A DNA stretch of 64,000 nucleotides from Lucinisca nassula (taxonomy: Eukaryota > Mollusca > Bivalvia > Lucinida > Lucinidae), in NCBI GenBank assembly GCA_963580285.1, contig OY757017.1:117205527-117269526 (forward strand), read 5' to 3'. The number at the start of each line of letters is the position of its first letter. The first letter of the stretch is position 1. Below, piece after piece: positions 52,011-63,832 of this stretch. Both the position numbers and the translations under genes were made by a program. The notes under the pieces are model-generated. The model saw only the letters and a program-made list of their open reading frames with translations. It was not told the DNA's origin and searched no databases.

Positions 52011-52047
52011 CTATCTTAGAAAAAGAGCGCCGTTGGCGTCAAAAATA

Positions 52048-52265
52048 GAAGTGAAGGCAATGATCAGGAATCGGTACAATTAAGCCACCGCTCCCATCAG
52101 AGACACCAAAGGGAACGAATAACTAGACTCTAATGGAACAATCAATAGCGGAAAGCCAGAATGACAGTTACTTTCCCATAAACTGGCCAATTGGCTATCC
52201 GAAACAAAAAATTATAAGCGATACACACACACAAAGACAAGCCATAATGAAAATAAACCGAGACA
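52048..52265 (-). mobile_element. Naiad 3' UTR, truncated
   Basis: From the 3' tip (complement of AAGTGAAGGCAATGATCAGG) to the CCTCGGTTTATTTTC region. It is followed on the plus strand by the second copy of the unnamed repeat. Confidence 0.8.
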
Positions 52266-52440
52266 GAAGAACAAATACGATCACAGAAAAACAATTTCTT
52301 GGTAATATAAAACTTGAAAAAAAAAAGGGAAAAAAAAGCATTGAACCACAAGGGTCATGCTATACAATATTGCATTCAATTACAAAGAGCCCGACAGATT
52401 TCGAAACCGCATCATCTGTACATGTCATAAAATAAAAAAA
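52262..52440. repeat. Unnamed repeat, second copy
   Basis: Matches 51480-51630 with an A/G-rich insertion (AAAAAAAAAAGGGAAAAAAA). Confidence 0.55.
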
Positions 52441-52594
52441 AAAAAACATTCTATCTTAGAAATAGTGCATCGTTGACGTCATAAAGACGTCATCGTCCAA
52501 TTATATTGGAAGAAATATGACTTATTTTGATGTCACACAATGATCGTGTGACGTCGGGTGAGTCAAAGTGTTCAATTAAGTATGAATGACATTG

Positions 52595-52874
52595 CATCAC
52601 GAAAACACGCCTATATTATTTTGACCCCTTGAACCCCAGATTTATATAGTAAAACTGGGGTTTGTAGGGGTAAACTTTATTTTTTCTTATTTCTGCTCTA
52701 ATATATAGATTGTAGGAACTCGTTAGAACCGCCTCGATGAGGCGGCTCTAACGAGTACCCACGATCTATATTTTGAGCAGAAAAAAGAAAACTATCTCAA
52801 TTTTTCATCTTAAAATTTTCATTTTTTAGGCGATAAAGGTTACAATATATTGGAATAGGCGTGTTTTCGTAATG
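52595..52874. mobile_element. MITE-A, complete (280 bp)
   Basis: CATCACGAAAACACGCC at the left and GGCGTGTTTTCGTAATG at the right. Orientation is opposite to the 27.7 kb copy. The centre is nearly perfect, with one G-C to C-T arm mismatch. Confidence 0.92.
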
Positions 52875-52937
52875 GCAATTGAATAGTTAACTACAGGGGT
52901 GTTCTGAAAATGCACTGAGAATGTAAATATTATGACT

Positions 52938-53252
52938 CATCAGGAAAACACGCCCGTGTTACATAATAGCGTCCAACATGGTGTCAGAAGTAACAAAGTT
53001 TAGCTAAAAATGATAACTTCTTTCTTTTTTTTTGCTTTCAACATAGATTGTGGGTGCTCGTTAGAACCGCCTCTTCAACATAGATTGTGGGTGCTCGTTA
53101 GAACCGCCTCGATGAGGCGGTTCTAACGAGTACCCACAATTTATGTTGAAAGCAAAAATAAGGCAGGTAATGTATACCCCGTAAACCCCATTTTTCACTA
53201 TATAAAATAGGGTTTAGTGGGGTCTTTGTTTCACGGACTTGTTATCGTGATG
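52938..53252. mobile_element. MITE-C with a duplicated palindrome arm
   Basis: CATCAGGAAAACACGCCC and TAGCGTCCAACATGGTGTC mark the left end; CACGGACTTGTTATCGTGAT-G marks the right. The left arm TTGTGGGTGCTCGTTAGAAC occurs twice in tandem before the single right arm. Confidence 0.85.
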
Positions 53253-53366
53253 TTAATTAATAAGCATTTCCTCGAATTGGGACATATCAAATTAACCTTG
53301 TTGTGCATGCAATCATTAGTCTACGTTCAAGGTTTCTGGATCGCCTGGTAAATCCAATATCATATG

Positions 53367-53600
53367 AGCCCCGCCAAGCGAATTTGTGTTTTCGAGCATT
53401 CCGTCATGACAAAATTTAACTGCGCATGCCTAGCCATTCAGAGGGGCCAGGGATATGGCTTTCTGTCTGAAGGTTCCTCTTGATTCACTGCTTGTATGAG
53501 CGAGCAGCGAAGGTTCTGGCGAGACTGCGCGAATGCGCAGGCTCGCCTGAACCTTCGCTGCTCGCATAGGCGATAAGTACCAAAATCGCTCGACGGGGCC
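53367..53600. mobile_element. FB-3 foldback MITE, copy 2
   Basis: Inverse orientation to copy 1, bounded by the direct repeat CATATG (53361-53366 and 53601-53606). The ends are AGCCCCGCCAAGCG and CGACGGGGCC. Confidence 0.82.
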
Positions 53601-53779
53601 CATATGATCAAATTAAATAGTTTATATCCTGTCAAACATCAAATGCTGTCGGCAAGGTCTGTAACTGGATTTAGATATCGAATCTATTGCGTTCTATACT
53701 TGCAAAATAGCAGGGTGCTCACCGTTGTCAAGAATCAGGGAAAATTAATTTGATCTTTACATGGGACAGATAGGCCTAA

Positions 53780-53833
53780 GCAAACAGTGCAGACCCAGAC
53801 CAGACTGCAGTCTGACCAGGGTCTGCACTGTTT
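53780..53833. repeat. FB-2 short palindrome, copy 3
   Basis: GCAAACAGTGCAGACCC and GGGTCTGCACTGTTT flank CAGACTGCAGTCTG. Confidence 0.7.
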
Positions 53834-53929
53834 ACCATTCCGTCAGCGCCCCTTTGGACTCAATCATGCTGGATCGTGAAATAAATATGTTAGAATTTAA
53901 GGAGAATTACAGCAAGTCTTCAAGGTATA

Positions 53930-54078
53930 CGGATTTTTAGGATTTTTACGGTACATAGAATAAATGGGTTTACAAGGGCATGGACTTGACTTCTCTCACT
54001 CTTGCTCACAAGCATAGGTTGTGGTACTCCTTAGAACCTTTTCATGTATGCGGTTCCAACCGGCACCTGCAATCTACG
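53930..54078. mobile_element. Worn MITE relic next to SINE-A
   Basis: GGGTTTACAAGGGCATGGAC and AAGCATAGGTTGTGGTACTC followed by CAACCGGCACCTGCAATCTA are a decayed MITE-B or -C centre. The SINE inserted at its edge. Confidence 0.5.
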
Positions 54079-54089
54079 TCTGTGGCTGG

Positions 54090-54391
54090 TTTGTTTGTTT
54101 GATTTGAGGTTTAACGTCCCCGTCAACACTGTAAAGGTCATTTTGGAGTCGTTGCTTCCAATTTTGTGGGACTTTTACCCGACATTGAGATGAAATGACA
54201 TCTCAAGCCCTATCGCCCAGTGAAACCAATAGGGTTTATTAGCATGGACGGTCCGCCTCGCACTGTGGTTCCTGGACAGGCTTAGATCCTCTAAACGGTT
54301 TACCAGTACTAGTGTGCGGGCCGGATTCAGCTCTGCGTGGAAGCATCACGCAGCCCATATATTTCTTCAAGCCCCTTTGGGCGCGGGCTGG
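54090..54391 (-). mobile_element. SINE-A, full length
   Basis: Minus-orientation copy with an exact 11-bp duplication, TCTGTGGCTGG, at 54079-54089 and 54392-54402. Confidence 0.9.
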
Positions 54392-54498
54392 TCTGTGGCT
54401 GGAAATGTAAGAAAAAGGTCTATATTTAATGCCATGAGAAATATCCAGATAAAAATGTTTCATCCAAAGCCCATTGGAGACAGCATATCGCACCTTCA

Positions 54499-54759
54499 CA
54501 TCATGTTAACAAGTCCGTGAAGTGAACATCCCCCTAAACCACACTTTGTATTGAGATAACTAGGGTTTACGGGGTACATAATTTTTCTTTATTTCCGCTC
54601 CAAAACATAGGTTGTGGTTACTCGTTAGAACCGCCAACGAGCACCCGCAACCGATGTTTGCAGTATAAAAAAGAAATCTCACGATTTTTTTTTTCAGAAC
54701 AGTAGCCATTTTGGAGATGTAACAAATGCACTATTACCCACGGTTTTGTTATTGTAATG
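54499..54759. mobile_element. MITE-B with shortened palindrome
   Basis: CATCATGTTAACAAGTCCG at the left, TTTTGTTATTGTAATG at the right. The centre has contracted to TCGTTAGAACCGCCAACGAG, losing most of one inner arm. Confidence 0.82.
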
Positions 54760-54919
54760 TTAGGTGTGCCTCGAGCAACTTGAGTTCGAATCGTTGACAC
54801 AGACGGGGCGCGGTCAATTAGTGCGTAAAGCCTGTTGTAACAGCATGTATATAAAAATAAAACGTAATAACACTACATCAATTCACACACGTGCACATGT
54901 GCACGTGTATTCGGCTTTA

Positions 54920-55425
54920 CTCTGTCTCTGGTCGGGCCCATCAGTATCTAATTGTTGGTTTTATTTTGCTCCAGCGTGTCAGTTATCTCTTGCAATTTAA
55001 CTCCGAATAATGAAAGAGTAAAAAGAGCTTGAGCTTTTCAGAAACACACTGCGTATCATGAAACCATCCTTGTCGCAAACATCGATCGATACTTCTCTCT
55101 TTAATTGCACGCCGGTGGGTCAGGTCTCAGATTCTATGACGGTTCCAGAATTAGAGGCAATTTAATGTTTTGTAATGTTGGTTGGTGCCTGATGCTCTGT
55201 CTCTGGTTGGGCCCATCGGCGTCTAACTGTTCAACGGGTTTACTTTAAATTGCTCCAGCATTTCAGTGGTTTCTCTCTGTCGAGTCCTCACCGTTGTTTC
55301 CCGTACCAAGGCCGTTCTTCTGTCGCGGTTCATTTTTGTTATAGTTCGTCTTTGAATGTGTGTTTCGTTTATATATTTTTGTTTTGGATAGACAATTGGC
55401 CATTTTGTGGGCAATGGTCGGGGCC
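54920..55425 (+). mobile_element. Rearranged Naiad 3' pieces
   Basis: 54920-54985 is UTR (CTCTGTCTCTGGTCGGGCCC). 55088-55425 restarts at the RT tail (LFNCTPVGQ) and continues through the UTR to CCAATTGGCC-related sequence, with an internal deletion at CCGTTGTTTCCCGTACCAAG. Confidence 0.75.
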
Positions 55426-55479
55426 GCAATAAATATCAAATATTACGCACTATACATAATACTTTGTGAGAATACGGTT

Positions 55480-55705
55480 CATCACGAAAACTGGCCTATA
55501 TAATTTTGAACCATTTAAACCCCACTTTTGTATAGTGAAAATGGGGTTTACATGGGTATGTATTGCCTCGACGAGTCGGCTCTAACGACAACCAATAAAC
55601 TGTGTTTTCACCTGAAATGTGAAAATACCAGAATTGTTTATCAGTTTTTTTGTTTGTTTTTTTCTTTTGCTGGACAAAAATTTCATTAGGCGTGGTTTCG
55701 TAATG
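55480..55705. mobile_element. MITE-A, diverged
   Basis: CATCACGAAAACTGGCC at the left and GGCGTGGTTTCGTAATG at the right. The left palindrome arm is deleted, and GAGTCGGCTCTAACGAC remains. Confidence 0.78.
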
Positions 55706-55914
55706 TAACGCAGAAGTCGAGCTAAACCGACATATGTAAACTGAGATGATTCCGTGGAGTTTAATGATTTTTTTATATATCAAATACATTTTTAAATTGC
55801 TGTTTTGTGGTCGCTCACTACCAGCACGCCTTGAAAAGAGTACACGACAACGCGGGATAAGGAAGCTATTTACAAATTAAGTGACAAGGAACAAAAGTCA
55901 GTTTGGTTGCTAAA

Positions 55915-56187
55915 TGGAAGTGACGGCAATGATCAGGAATCGACACAATCCACCCACAGCTCCCATCAGAGACACAAAAGGAAAAAAAACACATACACGA
56001 AATAACAGACCCTAATGGAAACATCAACAGTGGAAAGCCAAAAAGACAGTTACTTTCCCACAAAATGGCTAATTGGCTAACAAAACAAAATAATATAAGC
56101 TATATAAACACTCAAAGGCAAACCATAACAAAAATAAACCGCGACAGAAGGACCGCCTTGGAACGGTCAGTGAAATGAATTCCACTT

Positions 56188-56218
<31 letters not shown>

Positions 56219-56275
56219 GCTTAAATCGATTTTATGTGGCCACAATCCTCGCCCTTACCTCCGTCGCGACATTTA
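55915..56275 (-). mobile_element. Naiad 3' UTR with (TG)n/G-run
   Basis: From the 3' tip to the CTCCGTCGCGAC segment. A (TG)n tract followed by G18 (56190-56219) has expanded at the CCCCCAGTGGAA site of the UTR. Confidence 0.82.
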
Positions 56276-56478
56276 GCTGGCTCATTATAAACAGGTCATT
56301 ATCAGATTCGCAACCAGCGTACGCGCAGTCTCGTCAGAGCCTGTGCCGCTCGCAGAAGAAGGGAATTCGAGGTAGCGTCATGCCAACGATCATTAGTTTG
56401 CTTTTGTTAATGCATGTGAAGTGCGTGAATAGAAGAATGGTGAGGATCATTTTCTCATCATCATCACGAAAAAACACC

Positions 56479-56739
56479 CATTACGAAAACACGCCTATAC
56501 AAATACATTGTAAGAAAATTTTCAAATGAAAAAGTGTGATATTTTTCTTTTTTCTGCTCAAAACATAGATTGTGGATACCCGTTAGAATCGCCCCGGCGA
56601 GGCGGTTCTAACGAGTGCCCACAATCTATGTTCTAGAGCAGAAATAAGAAAAATATTGTATACCCCTGCAAACCCCAGTTTTACTATATAAAAGTGGGGT
56701 TTAAGGGGGTCAAATATATATAGGCATGTTTTCGTGATG
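56479..56739. mobile_element. MITE-A, complete
   Basis: CATTACGAAAACACGCC at the left; TAGGCATGTTTTCGTGATG at the right. The centre is GAATCGCCCCGGCGAGGCGG. Confidence 0.9.
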
Positions 56740-57023
56740 TATATTATTCTAAACCTCTTGAACCCCTTTTTATATAGTAAAACTGGGATTTACAGGGGTA
56801 TACCTTATTTGTCTTATTTCTGTTCTAAATAGATTGTGAGTACTCGTTAGAACCGCCTCATCGAGGCGGTTCTACGATGAGTCGGTTCTAAAGAGCTCCC
56901 ACAATCTATATTTTGAGCAGAAATAAGAAAAATATTACAATTTTTATCCCCCGACCGAATAGGTTCGGGGGATATAGCGATCAGCCTGGCGTCCGTCCGT
57001 CTGTCCGTCCGTCCGTCCGTAGA

Positions 57024-58540
57024 CGCAACCTTGTGATGGCCATAACTCCTTTACCCTTTGAGATTCATTGATGGTTCTTGGCACAATTGTTCACAAGGCC
57101 GAGACGGTGTGTCATGCGCAAGAACCAGAACTCTGGATGCCATATTTTTTTAGTTATCTCCCCTTTTAATAAAATAGAATGACTACTTTGAGATGGCCAT
57201 AACTCCAATACCCTTTGAGATATATTGATGGTACCTGGCACAGTTGTTCACAAGGCTGAGACGGCGTGTCATGCACAAGAACCGCAACTCTGGTTGCCAC
57301 GGTTTTGGAGTTATCTCCCCTTCCAATAAAATAGAGTGACAACCTGGTGATGGCCATAACTCCTATACCCTTTGAGATTCATTGATGGTTCGTGGCACAA
57401 TTGTTCACAAGGCTGAGACGGCGTGTCATGCGCAAGAACCAGAACTCTGGATGCCATACTTTTTTAGTTATCTCCCCTTTTAATAAAATAGAATGACTAC
57501 TTTGTGATGGCCATAACTCCAATACCCTTTGAGATATATTGATGGTACCTGGCACAGTTGTTCACAAGGTTGAGACGGCGTGTCATGCACAAGATCCACA
57601 ACTCTGGTTGCCATGGTTTTGGAGTTATCTCCCCTTCCAATAAAATAGAGTGACAACCTTGTGATGGCCATAATTCCAATACCCTTTAAGAGATATTGAT
57701 GATACCTGGCACAGTTGTTCACAAGGCCGAGACAGTGTTTCATGCACAAGAACCACAACTCGGGTGCCGTGTTTTTTTAGTTATCTCCCCTTCCAATAAT
57801 ATAGAATCACTACCTTGTGATGGCCACATCTCCAACACTCTTTGAGATATATTGATGATACTTGGTACAGTTGTACATGAGGTTAAGCAGGTGTGTCACG
57901 TGCAAGAACCACAACTCTGGATGCCCTGGTTTTTTAATTATCTCCCCTGACAATATAACCTTGTGATGGCCATAACTCAAATACCCTTTGAGATATATTG
58001 ATGGTACTTGGCACAATTGTATACAACGTTGAGACGGCGCTTCATGCCTAAGAACCACAACTCTGGGTGCTATGATATTTGAGTTATCTCCCCTTCCAAT
58101 ATAACAGTATGACAACCTTGTGACCACCGTACCTCCAATACCCTTTGAGACATATTGGTGGTACTTGATGCAGATGTACATGAGGTTAAGCAGGTGTGTC
58201 ATGCTCAAGAATTACAACTCACGGTGCTCTGGTTTTTTAGTTATCTCCCCTGGCAATATAACCTAGTGATGGCCATAACTCCAACTCTTGTTGAGATATA
58301 TTGAAGGAACTTGGCACAATTGTATACAAGGTACAGAAAGGATGTCATGTGCAAGAACCACAACTGTTGTTGCTGTGGTATTTGAGTTATCTACCCTTCC
58401 AATATAACAGTATGACCAGCTTGTGATCACTATATCTCCAATACCTTTTGAGACATATTGATGGTACTTTGTGCAGAAATACATGAGCTTAAGCAGGCAT
58501 GTCATGCGCAAGAACCACATTTCTGAGTGCCCTGGTTTTT
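57024..58540. repeat. 157-bp satellite array, about 10 units
   Basis: Each unit has GATGGCCATAACTCC, TTTGAGATATATTGATGG, TGGCACAGTTGTTCACAAGG, GTCATGCACAAGAACCACAA and AGTTATCTCCCCTTCCAATA. The first four units alternate between two subtypes, giving a 314-bp higher-order period. Confidence 0.9.
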
Positions 58541-61500
58541 AGCTCACCTGAGCCGAAGGCTCATGTGAGGTATTAGTATACCACGAGCCGGCGTCCGTCG
58601 TCCGTCGTCGTCCGTCGTCGTCCGTCGTCCACACTTTCAAAGAAGTATATCTCCGGAACCAGTGGGCCAATCTTGATCAACTTTCATGTGAAGCATTATC
58701 AGGTAGGGGGAAAGGCTGCATACTGTTTTCGGGCAGATCGGATTGGAACTCTGGTTGCCATTGCAACAAATAGCTCCCATAGACTTAACATAGGAAAAAG
58801 TTTGTCATCACTCTAGCTCCGTCAATTTTTTTTTTGATTGTCTTCATTCTTGCAGTTAACGAGGACAGGCATGAAATCTCAATCAAGTTCGATTTTGGGC
58901 TGAATCGGATTATTCACTCAGGAGTAACGTGCCCTTGAGCGTTGAATAAATTGCCTATTGACTTAACATGGGGAGAATGTTGTCATCACCGTAGCTGCTT
59001 CAATTATTTTCAGATTGGCTTGATTCTTGCAGATAACCAGCACAGCCATAAAATCTCGGTCAAGTTCGATGACTGGCAGAATCGGATCATTCACTTAGGA
59101 GTTACCTGCCCTTGTGTGTTTTTGCATTAGGGTTAATGGGAATTAGGAAAAAGCTTGTCATCACTCTAGCTCCGTCAATTTTTTTCTGATCGACTTCATT
59201 CTTGCAGATAACGAGGACAGGCATGAAATCTCGATCAAGTTCGATTTTGGGCTGAATCGAATTATTCACTCAGGAGTTACGTGCCCTTGAGCGTTGAAAA
59301 AAATTGCATATTGACTTAACATGGGGAGAATGTTGTCATCACCGTAGCTGCTTCAATTATTTTCAGATTGGCTTTATTCTTGCAGATAACCAGCACAGCC
59401 ATGAAATCTGGATCAAGTTCGATAACTGGCAGAATCGGATCATTCACTTAGGAGTTACCTGCCCTTGTGTGTTTTTGCATTAGGGTTAATGGGAATTTCA
59501 AAAATGTATATCTTAAAGACTACTTGGCCAACTTTGATCAAATTTCATGTGTCGCATTATTGGGCAAGTTGAAAGGCTTCATTAGGTTTTCAGGCAGATC
59601 TGAGTGGAACTCTGGTTGCCATGGCAACATCTAGCTCTCATAGACTTCACATAGGAAAAAGCTTGTCATCACTCTAGCTCCGTCAATTTTTTCTGATCGA
59701 CTTCATTCTTGCAGATAACCAGTACAGGCATAAAATCTCGGTCAAGTTCGATTTTTGGCCGAATCAGATAATTCACTCAAGAGTAACATCCCCTTGAGCG
59801 CCCGAAAAATTGCCTATCGACTTAACATGGGGAAAATGTTGTCATCACTGTAGCTGCTTCAATTTTGTTCGGATTGGCTTCATTCTTACAGATAACCAGC
59901 ACAGCCATGAAATCTCGGTCAAGTTCGATAATTGGCAGAATTGGATCATACACTTAGGAGTTACCTGCCCTTGTGCATTTTTGCATAAGGGTTAATGTGA
60001 ATTTCAAAAATGTATATCTTGAAGACTACTTGGCAGACTTAGATGAAATTTCATGTGTAGCATTATAGGGCAAGTGGAAAGACTGCATAAGGTTTTCATG
60101 ACAATGGGCTTTCTTGGCTTATTAGCTCACCTGAGCCGAAGGCTCATGTGAGGTATTAGTATACCATGAGCCGGCGTCCGTCGTTGTCGTCCGTCGTCGT
60201 CCACACTTTCAAAGAAGTATATCTCCGGAACCAGTGTGCCGATCTTGATCAAATTTCATGTGAAGCATTATCAGGTAGGGGGAAAGGCTGCATACTGTTT
60301 TCGGGTAGATCGGATTGGAACTTTGGTTGCCATGGCAACAAATAGCTCCCATAGACTTAACATAGGAAAAAGTTTGTCATCACTCTAGCGTCGTCAATTT
60401 TTTTTTGGATCGGCTTCATTCTTGCAGACAATGAGGACAGGTATAAAATCTCTGTTAAGTTCGATTTTGGGTTGAATCGGATTATTCGCTCAGGAGTTAG
60501 GTGCCCTTGAGCATTTGAAAATTTGCCAATAGACTTAACATGGGGAGAATATTGTCATCACTGTAGCTGCTTCAAATGTTTTCAGATTATGTTTATTCTT
60601 ACAGATAACCAGGACAGCCATGAAATCTCGGTCAAGTTCGATTACTGGCAGAATCGGATCATTCATGTAGGAGTTACCTGCCCTTGTGCGTTTTTGCATT
60701 GGGGCCAATAGGAATTTCAAAGATGTAGATCTCAAATACTACTCAGCCAATCTTGATCAAATTTCTTTTGTAGCATCTTTGGGCAGGTGGAAAGGCTGCA
60801 TCAGGTTTTCAGGCAGATCTGATTGGAACTCAGGTTGCCATGGCAACAAATAGCTCCCATAGACTTAACATAGGAAAAAGTTTGTCATCACTCTAGCTTC
60901 GTCAATTTTTTAGCTCACCTGAGCCGAAGGCTCATGTGAGGTATTAGTATACCACGAGCCGGCGTCCGTCGTCCGGCGTCCGGCGTCCGTCGTCCGTCGT
61001 CCGGCGTCCGTCGTCCACACTTTCAACGAAGTATATCTCTGGAACCAGTGGGCCGGCCTTGATCAAATTTCCTATGAACCATCATCAGGTAGGGGGAAAG
61101 GCTGTATTAGGTTTTCGTGCAGATCGGATGAGAACACTGGTTGCCACAGCAACAAAGAGCTCCCATAGGCTTAACATAGGAAAAAGCTTGTCATCACTCT
61201 AGCTCCGTCAATTTTTTTCTGATCGACTTCATTCTTGCAGATAACGAGGACAGGCATGAAATCTCGATCAAGTTCGATTTTGGGCTGAATCGGATTATTC
61301 ACTCAGGAGTTACGTGCCCTTGAGCGTTCTTAACATAGGAAAAAGATTGTCATCACTCTAGCTCCGTCAATATTTTTCTGATCGACTTCATTCTTGCAGA
61401 TAACGAGGACAGGCATGAAATCTCGATCAAGTTCGATTTTGGGCTGAATCGGATTATTCACTCAGGAGTTACGTGCCCTTGAGCGTTGAAAAAAATGCCT

Positions 61501-63465
61501 ATTGACTTAACATGGGGAGAATGTTGTCATCACCGTAGCTGCTTCAATTATTTTCAGATTGGCTTTATTCTTGCAGATAACCAGCACAGCCATGAAATCT
61601 GGGTCAAGTTCGATAACTGGCAGAATCGGATCAATCACTTAGGAGTTACCTGCCCTTGTGTGTTTTTGCATTAGGGTTAATGGGAATTTCAAAAATGTAT
61701 ATCTTAAAGACTACTTGGCCAACTTTGATCAAATTTCATGTGTCGCATTATTGGGCAAGTGGAAAGGCTTCATTAGGTTTTCAGGCAGATCTGAGTGGAA
61801 CTCTGGTTGCCATGGCAACATCTAGCTCCCATAGATTTCACATAGGAAAAAGCTTGTCATCACTCTAGCTCCGTCATTTTTTTTCCGATCGACTTCATTC
61901 TTGCAGATAACCAGTACAGGCATAAAATCTCGGTCAAGTCGATTTTGGGCCGAATCGGATTATTTGCCTTGGAGTTACCTGCCCTTGAGCATAAAAAAAT
62001 ACGTTGTGACCACGATAGCAACTTTATTTTTATTCAGATCAGCTTCAAACTTGCAGGTAACGTGGACAGGCATAAAATCTCAGTTAAGTTCGAATCGGAA
62101 TATTGACCTCGGAGTTACATGACCTTGAGCGACAAACAATTTGCCCATAGACTTTACATAGGGAAAATGTTGTGACTACGATAGCGACTTGAATTTTTTT
62201 CAGATCAGCTTCAAACTTGCAGGTAACGAGGACAGACATAAAATCTCGGTTAAGTTCGATTTTGGGCCGAATCGGATTATTTGCCTGGGAGTTACCTGCC
62301 CTTGAGCATTAAAAAAATACGTTGTGACCACGATAGCAACTTTATTTTTATTCATATCAGCTTCAAACTTGCAGGTAACGAGGACAGGCATAAAATCTCG
62401 GTTAAGTTCAATTTTGGGCCGAATCGGAATATTGACCTCGGAGTTCCGTGACCTTGAGCGACAAAAAATTTGCCCATAGACTTAATTAGGGAAAATATTG
62501 CGACTACGAAAGCGACTTGAATTTTTTTCAGATCAGCTTCAAACTTGCAGGTAACGAGGACAGACATAAAATCTCGGTTAAGTTCGATTTTGGGCCGAAT
62601 CGGAATATTTGCCTTGGAGTTACCTGCCCTTGAGCATAAAAAAATACGTTGTGACCACGATAGCAACTTTATTTTTATTCATATCAGCTTCAAACTTGCA
62701 GATAACGAGGACAGGCATAAAATCTCGGTTAAATTCGATTTTGGGCCGAATCGGAATATTGACCTCGGAGTTACGTGACCTTGAGAGACAAAAAAATTTG
62801 CCCATAGACTTAACGTAGGGAAAATGTTGTGACAGAAATAGCGACTTGAATTTTTAGCTCACCTGAGCCAAAGGCTTCAGTGAGCTGATAGTATACCAAG
62901 GCTCCGGAGTCCGTCGTCTGTCATCCGTCCATCCGTCGTCCACACTTTCAATGAAGCTTATCTCAGAAGGCAGTCGACCAATCTTGTTTAAATTTTATGT
63001 GTAGCACCATTGGGCAAGGAGAAAGGCTGCATTAGGTTTTGGAGCTAGTCTGGTTCATTTGTTCCTTCATTCTTCTTTCTCTCCATATAGAGATGATAGA
63101 CCAATGTTAAATTTTTAATCAAAGATTTCTCAGGAACTATAAAAGCTAGAAGCATCAAATTTGGTATTCAATAGAATAATGATGATTTATTTTGTGTAAG
63201 AGACATTGGGCTTTCTCAGCTTATTTGTTCATCTGTTCTTTCATTCTTCTTTCTCTCCATTTTGACCAATGTTAAATTTTCGTCAAAGATTTCTCAGGAA
63301 CTATCGAAGCTAGAAGTCTCAAACTTGGAATGCAATGCAATAATGATGACTATCCTGTAAGGGTCAATGGGCTGGATTCTATTAACAGATTTAGTAGTCA
63401 AGTCTGTAAATTGTTAAAACTTAAGTTCCTCAGGTGAGCGGTTTAGGCTCATTGAGCCTCTTGTT
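58541..63465 (+). mobile_element. Helitron-like composite with four heads and one tail
   Basis: Heads starting AGCTCACCTGAGCC and followed by CCGTCGTCCGTCGTC tracts occur at 58541, 60124, 60912 and 62856. The only 3' end is at 63430-63465 (CAGGTGAGCGG, hairpin AGGCTC-ATT-GAGCCT, CTTGTTT). The body consists of diverged units with ATCACTCTAGCTCCGTCAAT, TTCATTCTTGCAGATAAC and GAGTTACGTGCCCTTGAG. The insertion point is in a T-run of the outer satellite (GGTTTTT / AGTTATCTCC). A hairpin close to the 3' end fits Helitron-like elements, but no Rep/helicase is present, so the class is tentative. Confidence 0.65.
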
Positions 63466-63832
63466 TAGTTATCTCCCCTGACAGTATAATCTTGCGATGG
63501 CCATAACTGCAATACTTTTGTGATATGTGGTTTAATTCTGGTGCACTTTCTATTGGTGAACAATCTTCTGAAGGCCATATTGGCTTTTGGTCGGGGGATT
63601 TGCCATCTCTTCCGATGGCTATTTTTCATATGAAAATTGTAATTTTTTGGAGGTACGATTTACAATGTATTTGTATACGCGTGTTTTCGTAACATGTGTC
63701 GTCCCTATACACCCAACAAAAAAGACCACACCAGGTAGCCACAACTTGGAAATGGAACTGTCATTATGTGGAATATTTTATTCGTCGTTAATGCGTTAAA
63801 TCATCATCATTGAGGGTCGACGATATAGTAAA

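Larger units (their letters stand above)
56947..63615. mobile_element. Satellite-bearing (pearl/Helentron-like) element
   Basis: The ends are inversely related: ATCCCCCGACCGAATAGG at the left and TTTTGGTCGGGGGAT at the right. A GTCCGTCC tract at 56992-57022 precedes the 157-bp satellite. After the inner insertion one more unit (63466-63580, AGTTATCTCCCCTGACAGTA) closes the array. No protein-coding frame is credible; the long open frames over the array are repeat artefacts. Confidence 0.7.
56740..63694. mobile_element. MITE-A split by a 6.7-kb insertion
   Basis: The left part (56740-56946) runs from TATATTATTCTAAACC through the palindrome to AATATTACAATTTTT. The right part (about 63625-63694) resumes with TTCATATGAAAATTGTAATT, GGAGGTACGATTTACAATG and ACGCGTGTTTTCGTAAC. 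Its outer left end is merged with the preceding MITE-A. Confidence 0.78.

Noticed and set aside
57810..58208. 132-codon minus-strand frame with repeats
   Set aside because: It follows the 157-bp satellite, and equivalent frames appear and vanish from unit to unit.
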